Shown here: positions 21,111 to 31,960 of the stretch, one piece after another
Layout: each line of letters begins with the position of its first letter
Position numbering within the stretch: the first letter of the stretch is position 1
Assembly: GCA_001972305.1 (NCBI GenBank)
Contig: BDDD01002116.1
Coordinates: forward strand, 85,489-149,488
Length of the DNA: 64,000 bases
Source of the DNA: Cephalotus follicularis
Taxonomy: Eukaryota; Streptophyta; Magnoliopsida; Oxalidales; Cephalotaceae
Direction: 5' to 3'
Program-made: the position numbers and the translations under genes
The notes under the pieces: model-generated
Database searches by the model: none
Seen by the model: only the letters and a program-made list of their open reading frames with translations
Told to the model about the DNA's origin: nothing

Positions 21111-22300
21111 TCCCAAGGGAGTAGTGAGAGCATGAGGTTCAATGTTCACATCCTTAAACCTCTGAACAGCCTTCAATAGTCCCACAATAAAAGACTCCCA
21201 AGGGAGCAGTCAGAGCAGGAGGTTCAATGTCCACGTCCTTAAACATCTGAATAGCCTTCAAACAGTTCCACAATAAAAGATTCTCAAGGGAGCAGCCAGA
21301 GCAGGAGGTTCAATGTTCACGTCCTTAAATCTTTGAACAGCCTTCAATAGTCCAATAATAAAAGACTCTCATGGGAGCAGTCTGAGTAGGAGGTTCAATG
21401 TTCACGTCCTTAAACCTCTGAACAGCCTTCAAACAGTTCCACAATAAAAGACTCCAAAGGGAGCAATCAGAGCATACACTTGATACATGATCGTAGCTCT
21501 CCGAGCTTTAATACAAGCTTATTCAAAGACTCCCAAGGGAGCAATCAGAGAAGGTCCTTGATACAGAACCAGAGCTCTCCAAAGCTTTAATACAAGCTTA
21601 TTCAAGACTCCCAAGGGAGCAATTAGAGTATGTCCTTGATACAGAACCAAAGCTCTCCAAGCTTTAATACAAGCTTACTCAAAGAATCCCAAAGGAGCAA
21701 TCAGAGTAGGCCCTTGATATGGGACCCCAGCTCTCCAACTCTCAAGAACACTAAAGCTTTAATACAAGCTTATCAAAGACTCCCAAGGGATCAATCAAAG
21801 CAGGCTCTTGATACAGGACCACAGCTCTCCAAGTCTCAAGCAGACTAAAGCTTTAATACAAGCTTATTCAAAGACTCCCAAGGGAGCAATTAGAGCAGAT
21901 CCTTGATACAGGACCACAGCTCTCCAAGTCTAAAGCAAACTAAGATTAAAGCTTTAATACAAGCTGATTCAAGACTCCCAAGGGAGCAATCAGAGCAAGC
22001 CCTTGATACAAGACCATAGCTCTCCAAGTCTGAAGCAGACTAAGATTAAACCTTTAATACAAGCTTATTCAAAGACTCCCAAGGGAGCAATCAGGGCAGG
22101 CCCTCGATACAGAACCTTAGCTCTCCAAGCTTTAATACAAGCCTATTCAAAGACTCCCAAGGGAGCACTCAGAGCAGGTCCTTGAAACAGGACCATAGCT
22201 CTCTCAATCTCAAGCAGACTAAAGCTTTAACACAAGCTTATTTCAAGACTCCCAAAGGAGCAGTCAGAGCAGGTCCTGAGGTATTTAATGCAGGAACCCA
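21110..22300 (+). repeat. Tat tandem repeats, types B and A
   Basis: Two unit types share the opening AAAGACTCCCAAGGGAGC. Type B continues with GGTTCAATGTTCACGTCCTT and occurs about four times to 21475. Type A continues with CCTTGATACAGGACCACAGC and AGCTTTAATACAAGCTTATTC and occurs about eight times to 22300. The opening contains CTCCCAAGGGAG, a short near-palindrome. Confidence 0.88.
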
Positions 22301-22379
22301 GCTATGCACTTACATATCTTAGAGCAGCACCTTAATACAGGAACCCATCTCTCTAAGCATAAAAGAATCCTAAAATAGA

Positions 22380-22945
22380 GTCTTGGGTGCAAAGCAAATG
22401 CTGGTTTGTAAACCCATAAGAACTTATGAGACCAGACCTAAACCGTTTCTTGATCTGCGAACACATAAAAACTCACAAATATCAAGTTTCGTTGGTTGTG
22501 CGCATTGATACAAGTGCCCCATGGGGGTTAAAAAGCTCAAGCGACCTGGTCTGAAAAATATCAGACCAGTACGATATGCTAGTCTACAAGCCCATAAGAA
22601 CTTATCAGACCAGACCTAAATCGTATCTTGATCTGCGAACACATAAGAACTCGCAAAGATCAAGTTTTGTTGGCTGAGTGCTTTGATACAAATGCCCCCA
22701 TAGGGGCTAAAAATCTCAGGCGGCCTGGTCTGAAAAATATCAGACCAGTATGATATGTCGGTCTACAAACCCACAAGAACTCGTCATACCATACCTAAAA
22801 CCTATCTTGATCTACGAACACATAAGAACTCGCAAAGATCAAGTCTCGTTGGCAGAGAACTTTGATACAAGCGCCCCCATTGGGGCTAAAAAGCTCCGGT
22901 AACCTGGTCTGAAAAATATCAAGCCAGTACAAAAGAGGTATACGA
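22380..22945 (+). repeat. Tat repeat type C with hairpins, three copies
   Basis: Units of about 180 bp contain CTGATCTGCGAACACATAAG-like and GGCTAAAAAGCTC-like segments. Each ends in CTGGTCTGA-AAAATA-TCAGACCAG, a 9-bp perfect stem with a 6-base loop (near 22540 and 22725; a weaker copy near 22905). The related block in element 2 is at 29725-30090. Confidence 0.82.
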
Positions 22946-23227
22946 ATACATAAGAACTCGATAGACTAAAAGGAGATTTGATTTGCAAGTACATAAGCAC
23001 TCACGAAATCGAGTCAGAAGAGGTTGGGCTTTCTCATGCAAGTTTTTCTAAGGAAATTGAAAATCCGAAATGGAAAAAGTTTAGGGACACCAGACTAAAT
23101 GGAACAAAAAAGTATTTTTTTTATTGCTTTTCCAGAGTAAGAGATACAAGAATACAAAGGTAGAAGGCAAAGAAAAGCAAAAATACATAAGCTAAGGAAA
23201 ACGAGCAGGGTCCTGAACATCCTCGGG

Positions 23228-23617
23228 CTAAGGAGCATCAATGGCTTCTGAAGCAGGCTTAGAGAAAAGGGGATCAGGGGCAGAGAGAGGAAGCAAAGGC
23301 TCTGGAACAAGGTCAGAGGTCAAGTCAGTAAGCTCTTCAGTAGCACCGACAGAGGATGGGTCAGTCAGGTCTAGGAGCTCTGCCCTCTGCGACTCATTCT
23401 TCTCTAGGGCAAGGCAAACTTTCTCCTCCTCGGCGTCTATCCCTTCAAGAAGAAAGTCGAAGTCTTCCGTTAACTCACGATATATTATAGGGGTCAGAAG
23501 AACCCTAGGGTGAAGAGTAGCCACCCAGTTGCGGCAAGTATAGAAGCCACTGCGAAAATATAGCGCAGACTCCATGAAGACTTCCTCCCCAAAAAGCAAG
23601 AGAAGCCCATAAGCCAA
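23228..23617 (-). pseudogene. Antisense ORF of Tat element 1
   Basis: It lies opposite to gag-pol, just before the 3' LTR. It reads FGEEVFMESALYFRSGFYTC, then RNWVATLHP, LTPIIYRELTEDFDF and an acidic tail. It aligns with the antisense ORF of element 2 (30355-30666). The pattern (K-S-P-x-F, Y-F, G-F-x-x-C, hydrophobic-H-P) resembles the C-terminal part of 'putative gypsy type transposon' plant proteins. Tat elements are known to carry antisense ORFs. Upstream frames are broken. Confidence 0.6.
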
Positions 23618-23715
23618 AACATGCTCAATTGAGAATCAAAGACCTGCTCAAGCGAGATCACCTCATAAATGCTCCTCTTCTGCAAAGTCCAGAAAACAAG
23701 GACTAGGGGAGCATC

Positions 23716-24193
23716 TGATATGGGAAAATTTCTATACAAATAAAACACTAACACGTGTCACCTAGAACCAACAGTTCCAACATTTAAATGTCCCAGGATC
23801 GTTCTAATAATGCAAAGATAACTCCTCCATTCAAAAATAAGGAAACACCATAGAATTTTTGCCATTTCCAAGGGACCAATAACCTCCTCCATGATGATTA
23901 GCAAGTTATGGACAGTTACGGTCAGGTAAGGCTATAAATACACCCAAGAAAGACTATGGGAGGGTCGGCCAATTTACCATACGCCTAAATTTTCTTCACT
24001 GCAAAACAACTGACTTAAGCATCGGAGTGTCCCTGGGAGGAAAACCTCATGGGCTTTCTCTAGTTTGCCTTTTTTGTATGCAGGGAAGACCAGAGAACCT
24101 AAACCCAGTACTTTCTTCAGAGCATCCTACACTTTTCCCAACAAATCAAACTTCCACGCGTGGAGGACTATTGTGAAGTTGATTTCTACATCA
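23716..24193 (+). mobile_element. 3' LTR of Tat element 1
   Basis: It runs from TGATATGGGAAAATTTCTAT to GATTTCTACATCA, 478 bp, and matches LTRs at 25451 and 30785. It has a TATA box (CTATAAATA, 23932-23940) and an ACACGTGT G-box palindrome at 23749-23760. Confidence 0.9.
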
Positions 24194-25450
24194 AGAATAT
24201 TTATTTTATTTTAATTCAATGGACTTTATCATAATAATTATCGTATGAGATAATTAGTAATTAAATTACTAAAATTATGATAAAGATAATGTCATATATA
24301 ATTACTGAATAAATAAATATGATTTTACAGAAGACCAAGCGAATATTGCTAGTTTCTTTTCAAAGGCGTACCTTTTCTTTCCCTGAACCGATGACTCAAT
24401 TATTCTACTAACCATTATAGAAGGATGTTATCCCCTTCGGACTACTAGTAGTTTTGATTGTTGAATCTCGTGCAAGTTAGGAGGTTGTGGTGGTTTTATT
24501 GGCATGTAGGTGCTTTACTTTACTTTAGGTCTGTAACAACCTAATTACTGAGGACTAGGAAGTATCTAGGAAAGCTATTACTTTAGATCCTACAAAAGGG
24601 CTAAAAACCATGGTACCATTTATACGAAGAATGAGTAAGATGAGGAGAAATCCGTTTCCTCGCGTTAGTTCTTTCTATCAAGGGAATTGTCGTCCTATAG
24701 AAAGCAGGAAACCATACAAGAAGGCAAAATCAATTGATTGTTTGGCCCCTAGGAAATTCATACTCAACAAGAAGCTCTATTGACTTTTGAACTCTGATAC
24801 CACTCAGAGACATCCTCATAGGGAGACCTTCGCTTACCTGAGTGAAGAATAAACAAAGACAATAGAGGCATGAAAAAAAGCAAGGAAAAAAAAAAGAGCT
24901 TACAACACATGTTGGCAAAGCTCGACTGAAAGTTAAGGCGGGGTCCTTTTGAGTCTTTTAGTCTGCCTTGTGCTACTATAATCGAAGCAAAAGCTGCTTA
25001 CACATCCTTGACCTATAAAAATAATTGAAACAAACCATACTATTGGGAAAAGAAAATATGCAAAAGGAAGAGCAGCCAAAAGATTTTGGAATAGGGATAA
25101 CCTCGAGAAAACAGATAGAAAGCGGTTCACAAGTTAAGAGGATTCAGTTGCTATTGTAGCAAATCAAGACTGACTTGGCTTAGGTCTTTGCCTAATCCCA
25201 CGTATCAATGGGAAGGGGGAAATGGCCTAAGGGCCTTATAACACCGAATACCCTTCTGTGAGATCAACCATATCACCACATACATCGCAACTAAACCGAA
25301 TTGAAGTATGCTAAATCATATATAATAATTCGTGAACATGTCGTACAACTTTAACGAGCAAATCTTAATTTATAAACTTAAATTACAAAGAAAATACATT
25401 AAATTGAAAAAGCGATAAAACAACGATAACTATGCTCAAAAGATTATTTA
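24194..25450. other. Intervening AT-rich sequence between two Tat elements, no gene recognised
   Basis: Only short, unrecognised ORFs occur (for example minus-strand 24730-24918 and 24933-25130). A TGGTATCAGAG-like string lies at 24796-24806 on the minus strand but without an LTR end next to it. No repeat or TE domain could be supported. Confidence 0.4.
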
Positions 25451-25927
25451 TGATATGAGTAAATTTCTAGAAAAATAAGGCACTGACACGTGTCACCTGG
25501 AAACCAACAGTTCCTACAATTAAATCACCTTAAATAGTGGTGATAATGGGGAGATAACTCCTCCAATAAAAGATAAGGAAATGGTGGATAACGCCAGAGA
25601 TGTTTCCAAGGGACCAATAACTCCTTCATAATGAAAAGTAGTTCAGGGAGAGTTACGGCTAGGTAAGGCTATAAATACCCCCAGAAAGACTGAGGAGAGG
25701 TCGGCTAATTTACCATACACTCACTTTATTTTCTCTACTGTCAACTGACTTAAGTATCGGAGGGTCCCCGGGAGTGAAAACTCTTGGGCTTTCTATAGTT
25801 TGCTTTCTGTGTGTGTAGAGAAGACTAGATAACCAATATCCAGTGCATTCTTTGGTCAATACTATGCTTTTCCCAACAAATTAAACCTCACACGTGAAGG
25901 ACCATTCTGAAATTGATTTCTGCATCA
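25451..25927 (+). mobile_element. 5' LTR of Tat element 2
   Basis: It runs from TGATATGAGTAAATTTC to TTTCTGCATCA, 477 bp. TGACACGTGTCA at 25484-25495 is a 12-bp palindrome holding a CACGTG G-box. The TATA box is at 25670-25677. Confidence 0.9.
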
Positions 25928-25929
25928 AC

Positions 25930-25950
25930 AGTTGATGCCGTCTCTGAGAA
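25930..25950 (+). other. Degenerate primer-binding site of Tat element 2
   Basis: GTTGATGCCGTCTCTGAGAA resembles the TTGGCGCCGTCTGTGGGAA site common in plant Ty3/gypsy elements, with GGC changed to GAT and other substitutions. Confidence 0.5.
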
Positions 25951-27208
25951 GAATTAATTCAACAATACCTCTAAAGAAAACAAACCCTGCGGCCCCTCCT
26001 GGTCAAGCTTCCCTCACCAGTGAGCAATTTAACCAGCTCTTGCAAAAGATGGGGAGGCTCACTACGTTGCTGGAAAACAATTTGGCCAGCTAGAATCAGG
26101 CTGGACCAAGCCAACTAGCCACAGAACAACCACTGCCTCAAGAGGCCAGGCAAAACCGGCAAAGGGGGGCCACGCGGCCTCCAAGGCGGTCAAAGATCAA
26201 TATTTCCCTGAAAGCATAGACCAAGAAAAACCAGCAAAGGAGGGCAAGGCGCCTTCTAAGGCGGTCAGAGATTGATACATCTTTGATAGTAGAGTCCTCT
26301 AGTGCAAGGGATTATAATTATGATCTCTAGCAGGACCTACCATAGCAAGATCCAATGGAGGAAAACTACTCAAACTCCTACGCAGACGAAGAGGAGCCCC
26401 GAGCACGTTCCTACAGGTCTCGTAGGACTGAGTCACGGCCGAGGAGCACGTCAGACTACTTAATCAGACCAACCGAAGGGCCATCGCAAGTATCTAGAAA
26501 GTCTAGGGACCAAGAAGACATCGAGCAGACCATAAATAGGAGGTTTGCAGAGATGGAAAAAAGGCACAGAGGATCCGAGCAGACGATGGGATACCTTTCA
26601 GAGGTGCAAAACCTAAACTGCACTCCATTCACCACAGATATACTGAGGGAGCTTATGCTGAGAGGGTTCAAGTTCCCAACGTTCAGAGAATATGACGGGT
26701 CCTTTGACCCAATGCAGCATGTGAGGTACTACACTCAGATCATGCTGGTGCATCAAGCTTCAGACGCAGTCCTTTGCCGAGGACTTCCGAAGTGACCTTT
26801 ACAGGTGCAACTTAGACGTGGTATTCCACGTTGCCCGCGAAGTCAGTGGCAAACTTCGAGCAATTTAGTGAGATGTTTTTCACGAAGTTCCTTAATAGCA
26901 CCACCCATAGAAAGAACTCTAGTCATCTAATCAACGTGGTGTAAGGAAAAGATGAATCCCTTAGACACTACTTGACTTGATTCAACAAGAAGTCTCTGAT
27001 GGTAAAGGACCTGGAGCCTTCTTTTGCTCTGGTAGCCTTGAACAGTGGATTGAGAGACAACTCAGCTTTCACTTTCTTCCTGATGAAGAAGCCTGCCCTA
27101 GATATGACAGACCTCCTTAGAAGAATAGAAAAGTATGTAAATGCAGATGAGGGTCTGACAGCTAGAAAAGAGAAGAGGAAAGGGGGGGCCAAAGCTAGCA
27201 GAAGGTAA
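25935..27208 (+). pseudogene. Tat gag of element 2
   Basis: The frame opens at 25935 (MPSLRRINSTIP) with LTSEQFNQLLQKMGRLTTLL, meets several stops, and reopens at 26355 (MEENYSNSYADEEEPRARSY). The core reads LRELMLRGFKFPTFREYDGS, MQHVRYYTQIMLVHQASDAV and LCRGLPK. After a frameshift near 26795 it continues FEQFSEMFFTKFLNSTTHRK, two stops, then KDLEPSFALVALNSGLRDNS and IEKYVNADEGLTARKEKR. Gag packages element RNA; this copy has about six breaks. Confidence 0.85.
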
Positions 27209-27699
27209 CCTGAGGCACAAAATCTCCAAGAGGGGGGACTCACCAAAAAGGGGATCATCAATCCCCAATTACAACACTTTTGCCCCTCTCTTAGAGACGC
27301 AGACCAAAATCCTTGCACTGGAGAAGGAAAATGTCCCAATCCAGTGGCCAGCTCCGTTGAGATCCCTAGCAAACAAGAGGGATTCGAGCAAGTACTGTTG
27401 ATACCACCGTGATCATGGGCATAATACGGAGGAGTGTAGGAAGTTAAAAAATCAGATAGAGGACCTGATCCACAAAGGTCATCTGAGGGAATATGTGGAT
27501 AGAGATGCTCCCCAAGGAAGAAGGAAGTGCAGAGAAGAAGCTCCACAGTAAGGAGAAGAGCAACAACCTGAATGTGTGATACACATAATTTTTGGAGGGA
27601 TCGCATCCAGAGGTGATCACAATCTGGCCAGAAAGGCCTATGCAAGACAGACCTTTGCCGTGCAGCAACGACACACGCAAGGAAAAAGGTTGAAGATTG

Positions 27700-28160
27700 G
27701 TGGATAATAGGAGGTGATATTCTTCTCAGAGTCAGTTTTGGAGGGAGTGCGTCTCCCTCATGATGACTCGGTGGTGGTCACTCTACTGGTGGAGTTGTTC
27801 ACCATGAAGAGAGTCCTCTTAGATATTGGGAGCTTAGTGAACATCCTCTATAAACCGGCCTTTGATAACTGAGAGTTTCGGAAGACCAGCTGAAGCCGAT
27901 GAAGACTCATATGATAGGTTTTACGGGAGAGATAGTTCATCCGTTGGGATCCATTGACTTGTCTGTCATCGCAGGCTCATCCCCCTACCAAACCTAAGTG
28001 CAAATGACTTTCCTTGTGGTTGATATACCAAGCCTTTACAATGCAATAATTGGGTGTCAAGGACTGACCGAAATAGAGGCAATAGTGTCAACAAGGCATC
28101 TGCTAGTGAAGTTCTCGACCAAGTTTGGTGTGGGAAAGATCAGAGGAGATCAGTAAGCTA
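27700..28160 (+). pseudogene. Tat protease remnant
   Basis: It reads SVLEGVRLPHDDSVVVTLLV, then KRVLLDIGSLVNILYKPAFDN, where the active-site DNGSS of Tat proteases has become DIGSL. Frame-shifted blocks for the flap and the VSTRHLLVKF-like stretch follow. Many stops. A CCHC-like or other gag end between 27210 and 27700 ([14 protein letters not shown]) is too decayed to call. Confidence 0.7.
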
Positions 28161-28389
28161 CAGGGCAGTGTTGTCATACTGCTACAAAGAATAAGGGGAA
28201 GGGTAAGGCTCTTCCCATAGCGAATGTGGAGCTTTGAGTAGAGGTAGAGCGCCCCGACCAAGCAGAAGAAGAAAGATACATAGGGCTTGGAATTCTGAGC
28301 ACTTGAGGAAATACTATCAGCAAAGTGTAAAAAATGTACAAATACTCAGTCCATTAGATAATGTTTCTTTAACACAAGAATCAGTTTCA

Positions 28390-29725
28390 AGTTTTCAAGG
28401 GACAAGAGGTTCAATGTTCACGTTCTTAAACCTCTGAACAGCCTTCAGCAGTCCCTGTATTAAAAGCTCCAAGTCTGAAGCATACTACTAGTACATGAGC
28501 AATCAGAGCAGGGCCTTGATACAAGACCACAGCTCTCCAAGTCTGAAGCAGACTACTCCCAGCAGAGGAGCAATCAGAGCAAGGTCTTGATACAGGACCA
28601 CAGCTCCCCAAGTCTGAAGCAGACTACTCCAGTAGAGGAGCAATCAAAGCAAGGCCTTAATACAGTTTCGCAGCTCTCCAAGTCTGAAGCAGACTAGCTT
28701 TAATACATGCATATTCAAGACTCCCAAGGGAGCAGTCGGAGAAGGAGGTTCAATGTTCACATCCTTAAACCTCTGAGCAACCTTCAACAGTTTCACAATA
28801 AAAGACTCCCAAGGGAGCAGTTAGAGAAGGAGGTTCAATGTTCACGTCCTTAAACCTCTGAACAGCCTTCAACAGTTTCACAATAAAAGACTCCTAAGTG
28901 AGCAGTCAGAGAAGGAGGTCTGATGTTCACATCCTTAAACCTTTGAACAGCCTTCAATAGTTCCAAGTCTGCAAGGAAGAGGAGGTCTGGTGTTCACGTC
29001 CTTAAACCTCTTAACAGCGTCCCATATTTCTCACAATAAAAGACTCCCAAGGGAGCAGTCAGAGAAGGAGGTATGATGTTCGCGTCCTTAAACCTCTGAA
29101 TAGCCTTCGACAGTTCCAAATCTGCAAGGAAGATGAGGTATGGTGTTCACGTCCTTAAACCTCTGAACAGCCTTCCATATTTCTCACAATAAAAGACTCC
29201 CAAAGGAGCAGTCAGAGTAGGAGGTTCAATGTTCACATCCTTAAACCTCTGAACAGCCTTCAACAATTTGACAAGAGAAGATTCCTAAGGGAGCAGTCAG
29301 AGAAGGAGGTTCAATGTTCACGTCCTTAAACCTCTGAACAGCTTTCAACAGTTCGACACGAAAAGACTCCCAATGGAGCAGTTCGAGCAGGAGGTTCAAT
29401 GTTCACGTCCTTAAACCGCTGAACAGCCTTCAACAATTTCCACAATAGAAGACTCCCAAGGGAGCCATCAGAGCAGAAAAGTCAATGTTCACGTCCTTAA
29501 ACCTCTGAACAGCCTTCAACAGTTCCACAATAAAATACTCCCAATGGAGCAATCAGAGCAGGTCCTTGATACAGCACCACAGCTCTGCCAGTATCAAGAA
29601 GACTAAAGCTTTAACACAAGTTTATTGAAAGGCTCCCAAGGGAGCAATCAAAGCAGGTCCTTGATACAGGACCACAGCTCTCCAAGCTTTAATACATGCT
29701 TATTCAAAGACTCCCAAGGGAGCAA
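28390..29725 (+). repeat. Tat tandem repeats of element 2, types A and B
   Basis: About three short type A units (28450-28700) are followed by about nine type B units (28725-29545, unit GGTTCAATGTTCACGTCCTT...CTCCCAAGGGAGCAGTCAGA) and two more type A units. Order and copy number differ from element 1, which shows expansion and contraction in this block. Confidence 0.88.
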
Positions 29726-30090
29726 ATGCTGGTCTGCAAACCTGTAAGAACTTGACAGACCATACCTAAATCCTATCTTTATCTACGAACACATAAGAAT
29801 TCACAAAGATCAAGTTTGTTGCCTGATTGTTTTGATGCAAGTGTCCCCATGGGGGCTAAAAAGCTCAGGTGACCTGGTCTAAAAAATATTAGACCAGTAC
29901 GAAAACCTGGTCTGCAAACCCATAAGGACTTGTTACATCAGACCTAAAACATGTCTTCAAAGGCGAACACATAAGAACTCGCAAAGATCAAGTCTCGTTG
30001 GCTGAGCTCTTTGATACAAGTGCCCCATGGGGGCTAATGCTCAGGTAACATGGTCTGAAAAATATCAAGCCCGTACGGAAGATGTTGGGC
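29725..30090 (+). repeat. Tat repeat type C of element 2, two copies
   Basis: It matches 22380-22945. The hairpin here is CTGGTCTAA-AAAATA-TTAGACCAG (29873-29896): both arms have changed by one base in a compensating way (G-C replaced by A-T), so pairing is kept. Confidence 0.78.
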
Positions 30091-30354
30091 GTTCTCATAC
30101 AAAATTTTCTAAGGGAATTGAAGAGCTCAAATTGACAAAGTTTGGAGACGCCAGACTAAATGAAACAAAAAAAATAAAGTTTTATTGCATTGCTAGTGTA
30201 ACAATTACAAAAAAGGTACAATGCAAATAGAAATACAGAAGCTAAGGCTCTGGAGCAGGATCCTGAACATTTTTGGGCTGAGGTGCAGCAACGGTCTCTG
30301 AAGCAGGCTCAGAGGAAGGAAGCTCTTCGGCATCATCAGCAAAGGACAGGACAG

Positions 30355-30666
30355 TCAAATCTGGAAGCTCTGCCTTCTGTGACTCTTTCTCCTACAGAGT
30401 AAGGCAAACTCCTCGACCACTATCCCTTCAGGATGAAAGTCGAAGTCTCCCGCTGACTCACAATATATGATAGTAGTTAGAGGAACCTCATGATGAAAAC
30501 CAGCTACCCAGTTACGGAAAATATGCAAGATCCGACGAAAATATGGCGCAGACTCTATAAAGACCTCCTCCCCAAAAGCTGGAGAAGCCTTATACTTGTC
30601 TGCAGCCTCATTTATTGTTCCCCAAAAATCTGCTGAAGCCTTGAAGTCTTCCATAGCCCCAGCCAA
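30355..30666 (-). pseudogene. Antisense ORF of Tat element 2
   Basis: 103 codons in the reported frame: DFKASADFWGTINEAADKYK, ASPAFGEEVFIESAPYFRR, FRNWVAGFHHEVPLTTII and DFDFHPEGIVVEE. It aligns with 23228-23617 of element 1 over about 70 residues; both are antisense and next to the 3' LTR. Upstream and downstream parts are frame-shifted. See the element 1 entry for family resemblance. Confidence 0.62.
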
Positions 30667-30784
30667 AGAAACTCAGACGAAGTTTTGAATTCTGCAAGGG
30701 CTTTGTCAATTGCACAAGCAAGACCACCTCATAAATGCTCCTCCTCCTATACAAAGTTCAGAGAAGAAGGAGCATGGGGGCCAC

Positions 30785-31263
30785 TGATATGGGAAAATTT
30801 CTAGACAAATAAGACATTGACACGTGTCACCTGAAAACCAATAGTTCCAATAATTAAATCGCTTTAAATAGTGGTGATAATGGGGAGATAACTCCTCTAT
30901 TCAAAGATAAGGAAATGGTGAAGAACGCCAAAGACTTTTCCAAGGGACCACTAACTCCTTCGTAATGATGAGCAGTTCATGAAGAGTTACGATCAAGTAA
31001 GACTATAAATACCCCCAAGAAAGACTAAAGAGAGATCGGCTAATTTAACATACACCCACTTTATCTTCTCTACTGATAACTGACTTAAGTATCGGATGGT
31101 CCCCAGGAATGAAAACTCATGAACTTTCTATAATTTGCTTTCTGTGTGTGCAGGGAAGACCAAATAACCAAGATTCAGTGCATTCTTCGGTCAATCCTAC
31201 GTTTTTCCCAACAAATTAAACATTCACACGTTGAGAACTCTTATGAAGTTGATTTCTCCATCA
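30785..31263 (+). mobile_element. 3' LTR of Tat element 2
   Basis: It runs from TGATATGGGAAAATTTCTAG to GATTTCTCCATCA, 479 bp. The palindrome TGACACGTGTCA is at 30818-30829 and TATAAAT at 31004-31010. Confidence 0.9.
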
Positions 31264-31539
31264 ATAGTTTACTACGCGTACACAAGCATTAAAACACCAT
31301 GGATATTGTTTGCATATCATCACAATGTGTTTATGCATACGAATATACAATAAACAAGCTTAAATAGATTTAAAAGTTTTTAATTACAAGAATTAAACAA
31401 AAAAAAATGTTTTTATATTTGTAAGTATTATGACAGATTTGTAAAGTAATTTTGTAAAATAGAAAAAGTAAATCAAGAAACGTTGAAATTCGATGGTGTC
31501 GGTCTCGTTGAAAAGACTAGACTATGGGAACTAGAAGAA

Positions 31540-31960
31540 GTAATTACAAACATTAAATTCTTGGGTTTTATGGCATCTAAAGGAGGGATTGAAATTAATC
31601 CAGAGAAGATCGTGACCATCCAGAGCATGGAGCCATATAAATATGTTAAGGAGGTGTATTTTCTAAATTGAAGGATCGCAGCTCTGAGTATGTTCGTTTT
31701 AAAGTCGGCACTAAGATGGCTTCCTTTTTCAAAGTGTTAAGATATCCAAAGAAGTTTGTATAGACAGAGGAGTGTCAAAAAGTCTTTGGAGAGCTAAAGA
31801 CCTGCCTTTCCTCACCTCCATTGATGTCTAAGCCCGAGCCAGGGGAAGATTTATTTTTATACATGGCAGTGGCAAAGGGGCAATCAGCTCAGTGCTGATT
31901 CGGGAGAAAGGTCTCAAAGACTGGTTTATTACACAAGTAATGCCTTGAACGATACAAAGA
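31540..31960 (+). pseudogene. Decayed Tat-type RT/RNase H fragment
   Basis: It reads NIKFLGFMASKGGIEINPEK, then IQSMEPYKYVKEVYFLN, a stop, RIAALSMFVLKSALRWLPFF, ELKTCLSSPPLMSKPEPGED and AVAKGAISSVLIREKG. These are the RT thumb and start of RNase H of Tat/Athila elements. It lies outside the 3' LTR of element 2 and has stops and a frameshift. Confidence 0.78.

Larger units (their letters stand above)
19852..24193 (+). mobile_element. Tat-type Ty3/gypsy element 1 (5' truncated, deleted)
   Basis: The order is gag fragment, a short stretch just before RT, tandem repeats of two types, a third repeat block with hairpins, an antisense ORF and a 3' LTR. A long region of tandem repeats between pol and the 3' LTR is typical of the Tat lineage. 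The 5' LTR and gag start are missing at 19852. Protease, RT, RNase H and integrase are absent, so it depends on other elements for movement. Confidence 0.85.
25451..31263 (+). mobile_element. Tat-type Ty3/gypsy element 2, two LTRs, RT and integrase missing
   Basis: The 5' LTR is 25451-25927 and the 3' LTR is 30785-31263. Between them are a degenerate primer site, gag (25935-27208), protease remnant (27700-28160), tandem repeats (28390-30090) and an antisense ORF. Pol is deleted between protease and the repeats. The flanking pentamers ATTTA and ATAGT do not match, so I cannot confirm a target duplication; recombination between elements is possible. Confidence 0.9.

Noticed and set aside
23241-23513. 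Plus-strand 90-codon ORF
   Set aside because: It is the opposite-strand shadow of the Tat antisense ORF.
24796-24806. Possible primer-binding site (TGGTATCAGAG on minus strand)
   Set aside because: No LTR terminus lies next to it and no element structure surrounds it.
24933-25130. Hydrophobic minus-strand ORF between the Tat elements
   Set aside because: Short, AT-rich, no family resemblance; probably chance.
25451-31263. Target-site duplication for Tat element 2
   Set aside because: The flanking pentamers ATTTA and ATAGT differ, so no duplication is claimed.
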